Positions 14,118-22,354 of a stretch of DNA of 36,707 bases are shown here, in pieces. Under the pieces are notes generated by a model, which was given only the letters and a program-made list of their open reading frames with translations, searched no databases and was not told the origin of the DNA. The DNA lies in NCBI GenBank assembly GCA_029558315.1, contig JAKQFQ010000462.1, forward strand, positions 1-36,707, written 5' to 3'. Each line of letters starts with the position of its first letter. The stretch's first letter is position 1. The DNA is from Bacillota bacterium. Its GTDB lineage: Bacteria; Bacillota; Clostridia; Lachnospirales; Lachnospiraceae. Both the position numbers and the translations under genes were made by a program.

Positions 14118-14680
14118 TCATTTTCGATAAAACTATTGTACCGTAGATGAGGAAAAACTATATTGACATTTGTTAAGAGCCGAGTATGCTTGCTTTGAGT
14201 ATAACCCCATTATACCACAGATATTAGCGGCTTGAATCGCGATAATGAAAGAATCTTCTCGACTACCGTTATGGTACTTGAGATAAGGGCGAACCTTAAA
14301 TTTCACGATTTGCCTGACGTCGTGAAACATGATGTTATGGTTACAGAAGTACGCAATATGAAATTAAGGGAGTCGCATTTTGCGACGCCCTGTTATAGGG
14401 CGTATTAACAAACCTATATAATATCATATTACCCCCCAAGACCTCCGTAATCCGAACACATCGCATTTCAAGCAGTCAAAATGATACGCAAGACCTTTTT
14501 GCTACTCTCTAACATTAAAGACCTCGGGCATCTGACGGCAAAAAAACACCCCGAAAAGCACCACAAAAAATATTTTCAGAAAAAATAAAGTAATCCCTAA
14601 CATCTTTCCAGTATCCAATCGTTACAGGCACTTTTCTTCAAATCCCGATATTATGGGGAAAACAGAATAATCCCTATTAA
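14118..14680. other. Non-coding stretch rich in hairpins
   Basis: No credible gene. It contains GTATAA-cccca-TTATAC (14199-14215), TTTCACGA/TCGTGAAA (14301-14327), and adjacent stems GTCGC/GCGAC (14372-14386) and CGCCCT/AGGGCG (14386-14402). A plus-strand promoter candidate TTGACA (14163-14168), with TATGCT after a 17-base spacer, stands before them. The 65-residue minus-strand track ORF (14133-14330) runs through these hairpins and is not convincing. The structures could belong to a replication origin or leader of the lost element, given the replication-gene remains downstream. Confidence 0.4.
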
Positions 14681-14953
14681 CAACGCAACATCCATGTCAA
14701 AGAAAAGCCCGATTTCAGACGGTTTTATCGTCATTTTGACATATTAACAAGGCTCGAAATATGTTACACCAGAAGTACAGATGGTAAAATCGCAGAATCC
14801 GTGTATGAGGTCTTTGAAGAACCACTGTTGCCTGACATGTGGGTACGAAACGTCCCCACGTTTCAAAGCAGAGATTGTACACCTGTGTCGGATTTTTCTG
14901 CGTTGGATAAGCCTACGTTGGAAAATCCACAAACGGTTTTACCGTCGCCGTGA
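14681..14953 (+). pseudogene. Possible remnant of a replication-initiator gene, middle part
   Basis: A stop-to-stop frame of 90 codons with no usable start but protein-like sequence: KEKPDFRRFYRHFDILTRLE, DGKIAESVYEVFEEPLLPDM, then SDFSALDKPTLENPQTV. The Pro/Asn-rich end resembles linkers in element replication-initiator or replisome-organizer proteins, and a DUF6017-like tail follows at 15061. Between them (14954-15060) the frames are broken. A perfect 18-base hairpin GAAACGT-cccc-ACGTTTC lies inside (14847-14864). Assignment is tentative. Confidence 0.35.
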
Positions 14954-15060
14954 AAACAGTCGATGGTATTGTAGGCGGGTTACTAAGTATTAAGTAAATA
15001 AATACGTAAAAACAAAGTATGTATTTAATCAAATCCATATCAATCTAACAGGATGATGAG

Positions 15061-15255
15061 ATGGATACAATGGAAACTTATCACAAGAATATCTGTGATA
15101 ATATCGACGATGACATCATCTCTGAACAGTTTAACAGGGAAATGCTTGATGAAATCATTGAGATAATGCTTACAATCAGCAAGTACTCTTCGACAGGGGA
15201 CATCACGATTTATATGGGACGGACTGATCAGAAATTGATAGCATTAAAGGAGTAA
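15061..15255 (+). pseudogene. DUF6017-like C-terminal fragment of a replication initiator
   Basis: 64 residues, METYHKNICDNIDDDIISEQ, then MLDEIIEIMLTISKYSSTGD and a short end. The pattern YxxxIxxNIxxDxL followed by ELxEIMLE...I.I.G resembles the C-terminal DUF6017 domain of replication initiators on Firmicutes elements. The domain is cut before its usual end. No good ribosome site precedes ATG 15061, so it is probably not expressed as a separate gene. Confidence 0.4.
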
Positions 15256-15807
15256 AGGAGTTCAGTAACCATACTCCTTACACTCTGGCTCATCATATAT
15301 GCCTTGTATTCTAGCGCAAAAGGGCAAGGAATGGAATTGAACATGCACCTTGCTCTCAAAATGTATGAAAAAGAGAGTAAGTGTCCAAATTAAAACAACG
15401 CTTTACTCTTTTGACATCTTGGGAAGATGTTTTCTGTAGAAAAAAGAGCAAAAGAGACAATTCTAATATGCCTTACCCTCAAGAGTATGATTGCAGAAGA
15501 TTCCTATTTATTGAGCAGGTATCATTTCCTGTCGGTGTGTCTGCACACACTTTTCTCGAGATGAAGAGGGATAGTCAGACAGAAAGATGCGATGTGGAAG
15601 CGATACCGATTCTGGGTTTTACATTATACGTTGTTATAGTGAACAATTGCACATATTATTTATACACTCTGAATGAAATTCGCTATATTTTGACATGAAA
15701 TTCAGTATTAATATAGTTTTACAAAAGTTGGAAAATCGTTTATTATAAAAAAGATGGACATTGGTGTAATTAAAAAAATGTTAATAAGAGAATGATGAGA
15801 GGAATTA
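15256..15807. other. Boundary stretch between mobile debris and host operon
   Basis: I see no gene I can support. The 105-codon track ORF (15381-15698, MSKLKQRFTLLTSWEDVFCR) begins at GTG with no clear ribosome site and matches no family I know. It may be more debris. An imperfect repeat GTAAAGGAG/CTCCTTAC stands at about 15253-15282. From 15690 the sequence turns AT-rich and contains the promoter of the MoxR operon. Confidence 0.4.
15690..15717 (+). promoter_or_regulatory. Promoter candidate for the MoxR/Bat operon
   Basis: TTGACA (15690-15695), a 16-base spacer and TATAGT (15712-15717), about 90 bases before the MoxR start in an AT-rich leader. No palindrome is evident. It overlaps the end of the doubtful ORF 15381-15698. 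Confidence 0.55.
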
Positions 15808-16806
15808 ATGATGGAACAGAATAAAGTAAATGAAATTAGTCAGGAAGAATTAGCAAAAGCGATTACAATTACAAGTCGCATCAGTGAATATTTTAACAGT
15901 AAGGTAGTTGGACAACAATGGTTAGGTTATTCACTGCTTGTATCACTTGTTACGAATGGACATATCTTATTAGAATCAGTTCCGGGTCTTGCTAAAACAA
16001 CAGCTGCCAAGGTTATGACAGATGCGGTACATGGAGAATTCTCCAGAGTACAGTGTACACCGGATCTGTTACCAAGTGATATTATCGGAACGCAGACATT
16101 TAATATGACAAGTAACAGCTTTGAGACAAAATTAGGACCGGTATTTGCGAACTTTGTATTACTTGATGAAATCAATCGTTCCAGTGCCAAGACTCAGAGT
16201 GCCATGCTAGAAGCAATGCAGGAGAAAGCAGTCAGCATTGGCGGCGAATCATTCCAGTTGCCGGAAGTGTTTATTGTTATTGCAACGCAGAACCCAATCG
16301 AGCAGGAAGGTACCTATGTTCTTTCAGAAGCTCAGTTAGATCGATTTCTGTTAAAAGAAAAATTATATTACCCGAATGCAGAACAGGAAGTAGAAATCCT
16401 TAACCGAATTGAAGCTGATGTGTTCTCCAATATTGAGAATGTGGCATCTATCGAAGATATTGAATATTTACAGAAGCTTTGCAGAAAAGTCTATATCGAT
16501 CCTTCTATCAAAAAATATATTGTAGATATTGTTCAGGCTACACGTATGACTGAGAAAATCCTTCCACCGGAACTGTCACAGTATGTTGCTATGGGAGCTA
16601 GTACCAGAGCTGCAATCGCATTTATGGAGGTTGCAAAGGCTGTAGCAGTTATCAATGGACGTGCATATTGTACTCCGGATGATGTAAAAGCATTTCGTTA
16701 CAGTATCTTGAGACATCGTATTATGCTGAATTTTGCAGCTGTTGCAGATGAGGTAAAGGAAGAAACAATTATTGATGCAATTATCAATTCTGTTATTGCA
16801 CCGTAA
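15808..16806 (+). CDS. MoxR family AAA+ ATPase
   Basis: A 332-residue AAA+ protein. Walker A is the MoxR variant ESVPGLAKTTAAK (about residue 55), Walker B is VLLDEINRSSAKTQSAMLEA, followed by the sensor-1 segment VIATQNPIEQEGTYVLSEAQ and a C-terminal lid. MoxR proteins act with VWA-domain partners as chaperones or assembly factors. GAGAGGA precedes the tandem ATG codons at 15808/15811. It is the first gene of a seven-gene run, 38 bases before the DUF58 gene. Confidence 0.93.
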   Translation: MMEQNKVNEISQEELAKAITITSRISEYFNSKVVGQQWLGYSLLVSLVTNGHILLESVPGLAKTTAAKVMTDAVHGEFSRVQCTPDLLPSDIIGTQTFNMTSNSFETKLGPVFANFVLLDEINRSSAKTQSAMLEAMQEKAVSIGGESFQLPEVFIVIATQNPIEQEGTYVLSEAQLDRFLLKEKLYYPNAEQEVEILNRIEADVFSNIENVASIEDIEYLQKLCRKVYIDPSIKKYIVDIVQATRMTEKILPPELSQYVAMGASTRAAIAFMEVAKAVAVINGRAYCTPDDVKAFRYSILRHRIMLNFAAVADEVKEETIIDAIINSVIAP

Positions 16807-16844
16807 CCTGTCATTAACAGCATTCGTTGGGAGAATACGTAACT

Positions 16845-17732
16845 ATGAAAATGAATTATATTTCTAAAATCAAGGCCAATATGCGGCGTTATAAGACGAT
16901 TCATACAACGCTTGCAACCAGCCGGGTTTTAGATGGATCTTACAATTCGATTTATAAAGGTCGCTCCATGAACTTTGATGAGCTTCGTGAATATATTCCC
17001 GGAGATGATATCAAGGATATCGACTGGAAGGCGACTTCAAGAAAACAAAAGGTCATGGTTCGTCAGTATATTGCGGAGAAGAAACATAACATTATGCTGG
17101 TAATGGATACGAATCACAGAATGTTAGCAGACACGGCAGAGGCAGAAGAAAAGCGGGAAGTGGCAATTATGAGTGCCGGAACGCTTGCTTATCTGATTAA
17201 CAGTAATGGAGACTATATCAGTGCAATCTATTCTACGGAAAAATCAATTCAACATTTTCCTTTCCGTACAGGGCTGCCCAATATTGAGAATATTCTTAAT
17301 TGTTATCATAAAGAGGTAACGAAGGATAACGATTCCAACCTGGAATTTGCATTACAGTACATTGCTAAGAATATTCATAGAAAGCTGATTCTGTTTATCG
17401 TAACAGATCTTCATGGTATCTCCAAAATATCAGATAAAACATTAAAGCAGCTTTTGCTTAAGCAGGATGTACTTGTCATGAATATCAGTGATACGAAAAT
17501 GACAGGCAAGAAAGTATTTGATGTGGAAAATAATGACTATGTACCGGCATTTATCTCAGAGAACAAACAACTTTCACGAATTGAAGATGAAAAACAGAAG
17601 AAGCTGATGATGGAATGCGAGAATAAGTTAAAGAACAATGGAATTGCTATGACAACCATCGACAATACCAACGAGATTGATACACAGGTAATCAGTCTGT
17701 TGGAAATGCATAAATCGGAGAAACAAAAATAA
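16845..17732 (+). CDS. DUF58 domain protein
   Basis: A 295-residue protein with the DUF58 hallmark (GRSMNFDELREYIPGDDIKD, IDWKATSRKQKVMVRQYI), followed by a VWA-like core (NIMLVMDTNHRM). DUF58 proteins regularly accompany MoxR and VWA proteins. Start: I prefer ATG 16845, since the track's TTG 16827 is upstream of the only GGGAG site. The stop overlaps the next start (TAATG). There is no membrane segment, so it is probably cytoplasmic. Confidence 0.9.
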   Translation: MKMNYISKIKANMRRYKTIHTTLATSRVLDGSYNSIYKGRSMNFDELREYIPGDDIKDIDWKATSRKQKVMVRQYIAEKKHNIMLVMDTNHRMLADTAEAEEKREVAIMSAGTLAYLINSNGDYISAIYSTEKSIQHFPFRTGLPNIENILNCYHKEVTKDNDSNLEFALQYIAKNIHRKLILFIVTDLHGISKISDKTLKQLLLKQDVLVMNISDTKMTGKKVFDVENNDYVPAFISENKQLSRIEDEKQKKLMMECENKLKNNGIAMTTIDNTNEIDTQVISLLEMHKSEKQK

Positions 17733-18217
17733 TGGAGACCTCAGTAAAAGTACAGGATATGTTTTCTTATTCACTTATGCCCATCTACATTGTAGCCGGT
17801 GCCATGGTGCTTGTGTTATTAATCATACTCCTTAGAATATTACTTAAAAACAGAAAAAAGAAGACTGCAAAGAAAAACACCCCGGTTGTAGTTACGAAGC
17901 CTATTGCTGTTAGGGGAAATGTTTCCAAAGCAGATTATCTCAACAAATTAGAGCAGTTGAAACTTCAATATCAACAGGGAGAATGCAGTGTAAGAGATGC
18001 ATATCAGCGAATGAGTGCGATTATTCGTGGATTTGTTGAAGAAGCAACAGGAATAAAAGTACCTAATTATACCTTACAGGATATAAAAGAACTGAAAATG
18101 CCGGTACTGGAAGAATTGATTGAAGAATATTACTCCCCTGAATTTGAAAGAGAATCAGAGGGTGATGTAATTACTTCTATTGATAAAACGAGGGGAGCAA
18201 TTGAGCGATGGAATTAA
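17732..18217 (+). CDS. Single-pass membrane protein of the MoxR/Bat operon (DUF4381-like)
   Basis: 161 residues with one membrane segment at about 17-37 (IYIVAGAMVLVLLIILLRIL), a basic stretch, and a cytoplasmic helical domain (KADYLNKLEQLKLQYQQGEC, YQRMSAIIRGFVEEATGIKV). Size, topology and position between DUF58 and VWA genes fit the DUF4381-like component of Bat-type operons. The start overlaps the DUF58 stop by one base and its end overlaps the next gene by ten. I infer it links the soluble ATPase to the membrane VWA proteins. Confidence 0.7.
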   Translation: METSVKVQDMFSYSLMPIYIVAGAMVLVLLIILLRILLKNRKKKTAKKNTPVVVTKPIAVRGNVSKADYLNKLEQLKLQYQQGECSVRDAYQRMSAIIRGFVEEATGIKVPNYTLQDIKELKMPVLEELIEEYYSPEFERESEGDVITSIDKTRGAIERWN

Positions 18218-19263
18218 GAAATGCTTATGCAATCTATATTTGTCTTGCAGTAGTGCTGGTTCTTGTGTTCCTTTCTTTCTTGAAATTACACAGGAAAACG
18301 GCGTTTAGTAAAGGAAAGAAGGCGGTTGTCCCAGATTATTTGGCAAAAGACCGTTACTATAAAAGCAGAGTAATGGCATATCGTTTTATGAAGATTATTA
18401 CGGGTATTGTGTGCATTCTCAGCATTTGCGTAACTTCTTTATTGATTGCAAGACCATATACTAAGAAGATGGTCGTGGAAGAAGCCTATAGTAGAGATAT
18501 TTTCCTGTGTATGGACATTTCGACTTCTGTTGATATGTTAAATGAACAGCTTGTAAGTAAATTGAAAGGCGTAGTTGAAGATCTTTCCGGAGAGAGAGTT
18601 GGAATTGTTATCTTTAATACAACGCCGATTATACTGTGTCCATTAACAGATGATTATGAGTATGTAATCAGTGTTTTGGACAAGGTTGGAGAAGCTCTTG
18701 AAATGCGTAACAAGGTCTATGCGGATTATTCTATACTGGATAATGCAGATTATGATGAGTATGCAGAATATATAATGTTGGATGATTATATCAGTAGTGG
18801 AACGCTGGTGGGTAATGAGAAAAGAGGCAGTTCCATTATCGGTGACGGTCTTGCAGCAACCGCATATGATTTCCCGGATTTGAAGGAAGATAAAGATCGT
18901 GTTAGAATCATTATTTTCACAACGGATAATGACCTTCAGGGCGACCCGCTCGTTACACTTGATGAGGCAGCGGATATCTGCAAGGAGAATAACATTATTG
19001 TTTATGGTATTGGCACAGAAGAGATGTATGACGAATTTCGTGATGAAATGAAAGCGGCGGTAGAGAGAACCGGTGGAAATTTCTATATGGAAGAAGAAAG
19101 CGGTTCAATGAAACAGATTGTCAGTGATATTGATGAACAAGGCAGAAATCTGATTAAAGTTGAGCAGCACAGTGTAGAGACGGAACATCCGGAATATCTG
19201 GTGATGACTTTGACTGTATCGTTGGCCTGTATGTATATATTCTTAAAATTATCTAAGAGATAG
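18208..19263 (+). CDS. VWA domain membrane protein (BatA-like)
   Basis: 351 residues with N-terminal membrane segments (about 8-25 and 60-80), a VWA domain and a C-terminal membrane helix (LVMTLTVSLACMYIFLKL). The metal-ion site is canonical, FLCMDISTSVDML (DxSxS), with TTDND later in the domain. The domain lies between the membrane segments, as in BatA proteins. An acidic insert (about residues 170-205, rich in Asp/Tyr) is longer than usual. Confidence 0.88.
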   Translation: MELRNAYAIYICLAVVLVLVFLSFLKLHRKTAFSKGKKAVVPDYLAKDRYYKSRVMAYRFMKIITGIVCILSICVTSLLIARPYTKKMVVEEAYSRDIFLCMDISTSVDMLNEQLVSKLKGVVEDLSGERVGIVIFNTTPIILCPLTDDYEYVISVLDKVGEALEMRNKVYADYSILDNADYDEYAEYIMLDDYISSGTLVGNEKRGSSIIGDGLAATAYDFPDLKEDKDRVRIIIFTTDNDLQGDPLVTLDEAADICKENNIIVYGIGTEEMYDEFRDEMKAAVERTGGNFYMEEESGSMKQIVSDIDEQGRNLIKVEQHSVETEHPEYLVMTLTVSLACMYIFLKLSKR

Positions 19264-19270
19264 GAGCATT

Positions 19271-20266
19271 ATGATAAGTAATTCATTTGTTGAAAGTAAA
19301 ATCATTGAATTAATGTCGGGAAAAATCGCTATCTATCCGGTGATTCCAATTACGACAATGGCAATTATCTGTGTTGCCATTCTATTGTTTAAAAGAAGAG
19401 GAGTTTTCCCATTTATCCGGCAGATTATTGTTGTCCTTTTATTATTTCTGCTGAACCTTAGAATCCTAATTCCGGATGCGAACATGACAGTTACACAGGA
19501 TAATCTTGATGCTTATGTACTGTTTGTGGTAGATGATACAATCAGTATGGTTGCAGAAGATTACAATGGTGGTTCCCGTATGGACGCAGTAAAAAATGAC
19601 TGTGCGCACATTATTGATGAATTGCAGGGAGCAAGATTCGCAATTATTTCCTTTAATAATGATTCACAGGTAATGACACCATATAGTGATGATACGACAT
19701 TTGCCAAAAGTGTAATTAATTCGATTCAGCCTTTGCAGGAGTTCTATGCGACAGGAACAACACTGAACGTATGCAAGGATGATATGATCGATATGCTGGT
19801 ACGTGCCAAAGAAAGTGATTCCGGAAATGTATATGTCTTTTTTATCAGTGATGGAGAGATAACTTCTGATGAGGAACTGGACTCTTTTGATGATGCGAAG
19901 GAGTATGTTGATGGCGGTGCGGTACTTGGCTATGGAACAGAAGAAGGCGGTAACATGCATCTTCTGAATTATATGGATGAAATGGAGCTTGTTATGGATA
20001 ACCGTGTCTGGTCTAATCCACAACCGGCAGTATCTAAGCTTGATGAAGATAATCTAAGGGATATCGCAAGAGATCTGGGTGTGGAATACATTCATATGAC
20101 AAAGCAGCAGAAGGTGAATGACGTCCTGGATGAAATCAAAGATTCTGCGATATCGCAGACCGTTGAGAAAGTTGAAAAGAATTATCATGAGACGTATTAC
20201 TGGTTTGCGATACCGATTGCATTTATGATGATTTGGGAATTTGTATTATTAAAGAGAAAGAAATAA
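19271..20266 (+). CDS. VWA domain membrane protein (BatB-like) with variant MIDAS
   Basis: 331 residues with two N-terminal membrane helices (about 20-37 and 45-65), a VWA domain and a C-terminal helix (WFAIPIAFMMIWEFVLL). The metal site reads VDDTISM, that is DxTxS in place of DxSxS. Threonine may still coordinate metal, but the change distinguishes it from the preceding gene. It lies eight bases after the BatA-like gene. Tandem VWA proteins are normal in these operons. Confidence 0.85.
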   Translation: MISNSFVESKIIELMSGKIAIYPVIPITTMAIICVAILLFKRRGVFPFIRQIIVVLLLFLLNLRILIPDANMTVTQDNLDAYVLFVVDDTISMVAEDYNGGSRMDAVKNDCAHIIDELQGARFAIISFNNDSQVMTPYSDDTTFAKSVINSIQPLQEFYATGTTLNVCKDDMIDMLVRAKESDSGNVYVFFISDGEITSDEELDSFDDAKEYVDGGAVLGYGTEEGGNMHLLNYMDEMELVMDNRVWSNPQPAVSKLDEDNLRDIARDLGVEYIHMTKQQKVNDVLDEIKDSAISQTVEKVEKNYHETYYWFAIPIAFMMIWEFVLLKRKK

Positions 20267-20298
20267 TAACTATAGAATCTATACGAGGGAATGAATTT

Positions 20299-21324
20299 AT
20301 GAAAAGAGTACTTTGGGGAATTGAAGCGGTTCTTCTACTTGCACTGGTAGTACTTCTTACCAATCAAATATGCAATGAAAATATGCTGAAACGGTATTCT
20401 CATAAGGATTATCAAGAGAATAGTTTTGCTTTTCTTGGCTTTTTGCAGCCGTATATTGCGCCTTATAATCTTGGAAATGTTTATTTTCAGAGAGGTGATT
20501 ACGAAGGGGCAATCGAAAAGTATCAGGAAGCTTTGAAATTTAATCCGCCAAATGAATATGATTGTCAGATTCGAATTAATGAAGTGTTGGCTATGGTTAC
20601 GCCAATTGACACGACAACGATCACGGTAGATAATTATGACGAGACCATTGAATTCCTGAAATCAGCGCAGACGATTCTATGTGAAAATGGTTGTGCAAGC
20701 ATGGAGGGTAGTGCAGGTCATAACGAGGATGCTCAGCAAGTGAAGGAAGATATTGACAGACTCATCTATGAACTTGGGGTAAAGGTATCCTTTATTAAAA
20801 ATGATGAAAATGGAGAGCCGCTTTCAGGTGCTTCATTACAGATTCTTGATGAAGGGGAACAGGTTCTCTATGAGTGGACCTCTAATGGTGAACCATTTAC
20901 CCAGATTAGATTCCAGGTTGGAAATACCTATATATATCATGAGGAGAAATCTCCGGAAGGATATATAGAAGCGCAGGATATTTCATTTACAATCAACGAA
21001 GATGGAACAGTAAACTATGACCGTAACGGTGATGGTAATGTAGATGATGCTGATATGGCTGAAGTAGCAGATGTCTCTGAAAATGAAGTGATTATGGTTG
21101 ATCAGAAACCACAGGATCAGAGTGGTGGTGGAGGATCAGATTCACAAAACCAGCAAAATCAAGACCCTCAGGATCAATCCGATGAGGGGGAAGAAAGCGC
21201 TGCACAAGATTATGAACAGCAGCTTCAGGAACTTCAGGATGAAGGACAGTCACAACGAGTAGAAGAGATGTCTGAGGACGAATACATATTTAACTATGAT
21301 TATTATGACGGAGCAACCTGGTGA
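20299..21324 (+). CDS. TPR membrane-anchored protein with SpaA-like and EF-hand-like segments
   Basis: 341 residues from ATG 20299 (GAGGGA eight bases upstream; the track start at 20233 lies in the previous gene). Order: membrane anchor at about 5-22 (IEAVLLLALVVLLTNQIC); TPR (APYNLGNVYFQRGDYEGAIE, KYQEALKFNPPN); a SpaA/Cna-B-like prealbumin domain (VKVSFIKNDENGEPLSGASL to SPEGYIEAQDISFTINEDGT); a dockerin/EF-hand-like loop (DRNGDGNVDDADM); and a Gln/Asp-rich low-complexity tail. TPR proteins are usual in Bat operons. The SpaA and EF-hand-like parts are not ones I know from them. It probably faces outside the cell. Confidence 0.75.
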   Translation: MKRVLWGIEAVLLLALVVLLTNQICNENMLKRYSHKDYQENSFAFLGFLQPYIAPYNLGNVYFQRGDYEGAIEKYQEALKFNPPNEYDCQIRINEVLAMVTPIDTTTITVDNYDETIEFLKSAQTILCENGCASMEGSAGHNEDAQQVKEDIDRLIYELGVKVSFIKNDENGEPLSGASLQILDEGEQVLYEWTSNGEPFTQIRFQVGNTYIYHEEKSPEGYIEAQDISFTINEDGTVNYDRNGDGNVDDADMAEVADVSENEVIMVDQKPQDQSGGGGSDSQNQQNQDPQDQSDEGEESAAQDYEQQLQELQDEGQSQRVEEMSEDEYIFNYDYYDGATW

Positions 21325-22354
21325 TGAGGTTACTTCTAGGAGAAGTGTATTGAACAAGCGAAGTACGAATATTGAAGTGATGCGTTTCCTGTCAGCGGCA
21401 TTGGTAATATTATCGCATGCGTATCCAATAGTAACCGGAACAAAGGAAACGGAATTATTATACAGATTGACTTATGGCCAGCTCACATTTGGTGGACTGG
21501 CTGTTTCGTTTTTCTTCTTTGTCGGTGGATATTTTGCTGCAGGTAGTGTGCAAAAAGAAGAGAAGAGTCTGGGATATATAACGAAGCGGCTGAAAAGATT
21601 ATTGCCTTCACTTGGAATTGTTGTACTATTATCCATAATCATGGGAGGATTTCTGACAGAACTGTCAATAAAGGAATATCTGACATCAGGCAAAACCTGG
21701 TTATATTTATTAAATACAATTATGTTACCGGTACATAACCTTCCGGGAGTCTTTGCGGGTCAACCCTATGCATCGACTGTCAATGGTGCTTTATGGACAC
21801 TGCCGGTAGAAATGGCATGCTATATGGCCTGCCTTCTGTGGTATCGTCTTGGGCTATCAAAGCCAAAGAAATTATGGATTTCCATCGTATTCGCAGGTTT
21901 GGTGAGTGCTATGGGCATTATACTAGGACCAAGATATGAGATTATTATAAGCGTGACGAGACCGTGTATTCTCTTTTATATGGGAATGCTGTATCGACTT
22001 TACGGGGAACATATCAGAAAAAGCATATGGATTGCACTGATATGTATAGGCGCTTTGATTATAACATCCATCTATGGAGGCCTTTATATAGCAATCCTAC
22101 TGACATTACCATATATGATCAATTATTTCGCATTTCATGATAGCATCAATATGCCTGAGCTGTTAGCACAAGGCGGAAAGATTTCTTATGCAATGTATCT
22201 TGTCGGATTCCCAATTCAACAAGCGTTGGTTGCACTGAAAATCACAGATACCCACACGGGCAATTTTGTACTTGGATTATTACTTGATATAGTGATTGCC
22301 AGTGGTATTACCTGGATAAATAACAAAATTACGCAAATTAGATTTTTCTCGTAG
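21296..22354 (+). CDS. Acyltransferase family 3 (OafA-like) membrane protein
   Basis: 352 residues with about ten membrane helices. The N-terminal signature NIEVMRFLSAALVILSHAYP contains the catalytic-type histidine, and FFFFVGGYFAAGS and KRLKRLLP follow as in acyltransferase-3 proteins. These transfer acyl groups to cell-surface sugars or peptidoglycan. It starts inside the 3' end of the TPR gene (ATG 21296 or 21305), so it is probably the last gene of the same operon. Its end overlaps the convergent ABC-F gene by 17 bases. The acceptor is unknown. Confidence 0.85.
   Translation: MIIMTEQPGDEVTSRRSVLNKRSTNIEVMRFLSAALVILSHAYPIVTGTKETELLYRLTYGQLTFGGLAVSFFFFVGGYFAAGSVQKEEKSLGYITKRLKRLLPSLGIVVLLSIIMGGFLTELSIKEYLTSGKTWLYLLNTIMLPVHNLPGVFAGQPYASTVNGALWTLPVEMACYMACLLWYRLGLSKPKKLWISIVFAGLVSAMGIILGPRYEIIISVTRPCILFYMGMLYRLYGEHIRKSIWIALICIGALIITSIYGGLYIAILLTLPYMINYFAFHDSINMPELLAQGGKISYAMYLVGFPIQQALVALKITDTHTGNFVLGLLLDIVIASGITWINNKITQIRFFS

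Noticed and set aside
13852-14121. 89-codon minus-strand ORF opposite the TraG fragment
   Set aside because: A shadow of the TraG frame. The credible minus-strand start (14105, with GAGGAGG) is in another frame.
14781-14993. 70-codon plus-strand ORF (MVKSQNPCMRSLKNHCC...)
   Set aside because: The sequence is not protein-like. The frame 14681-14953 on the same strand is more convincing as a gene remnant.
15381-15698. 105-codon ORF before the MoxR operon
   Set aside because: GTG start without a ribosome site, no recognisable family, and its end overlaps the operon promoter. Kept only as part of the boundary description.
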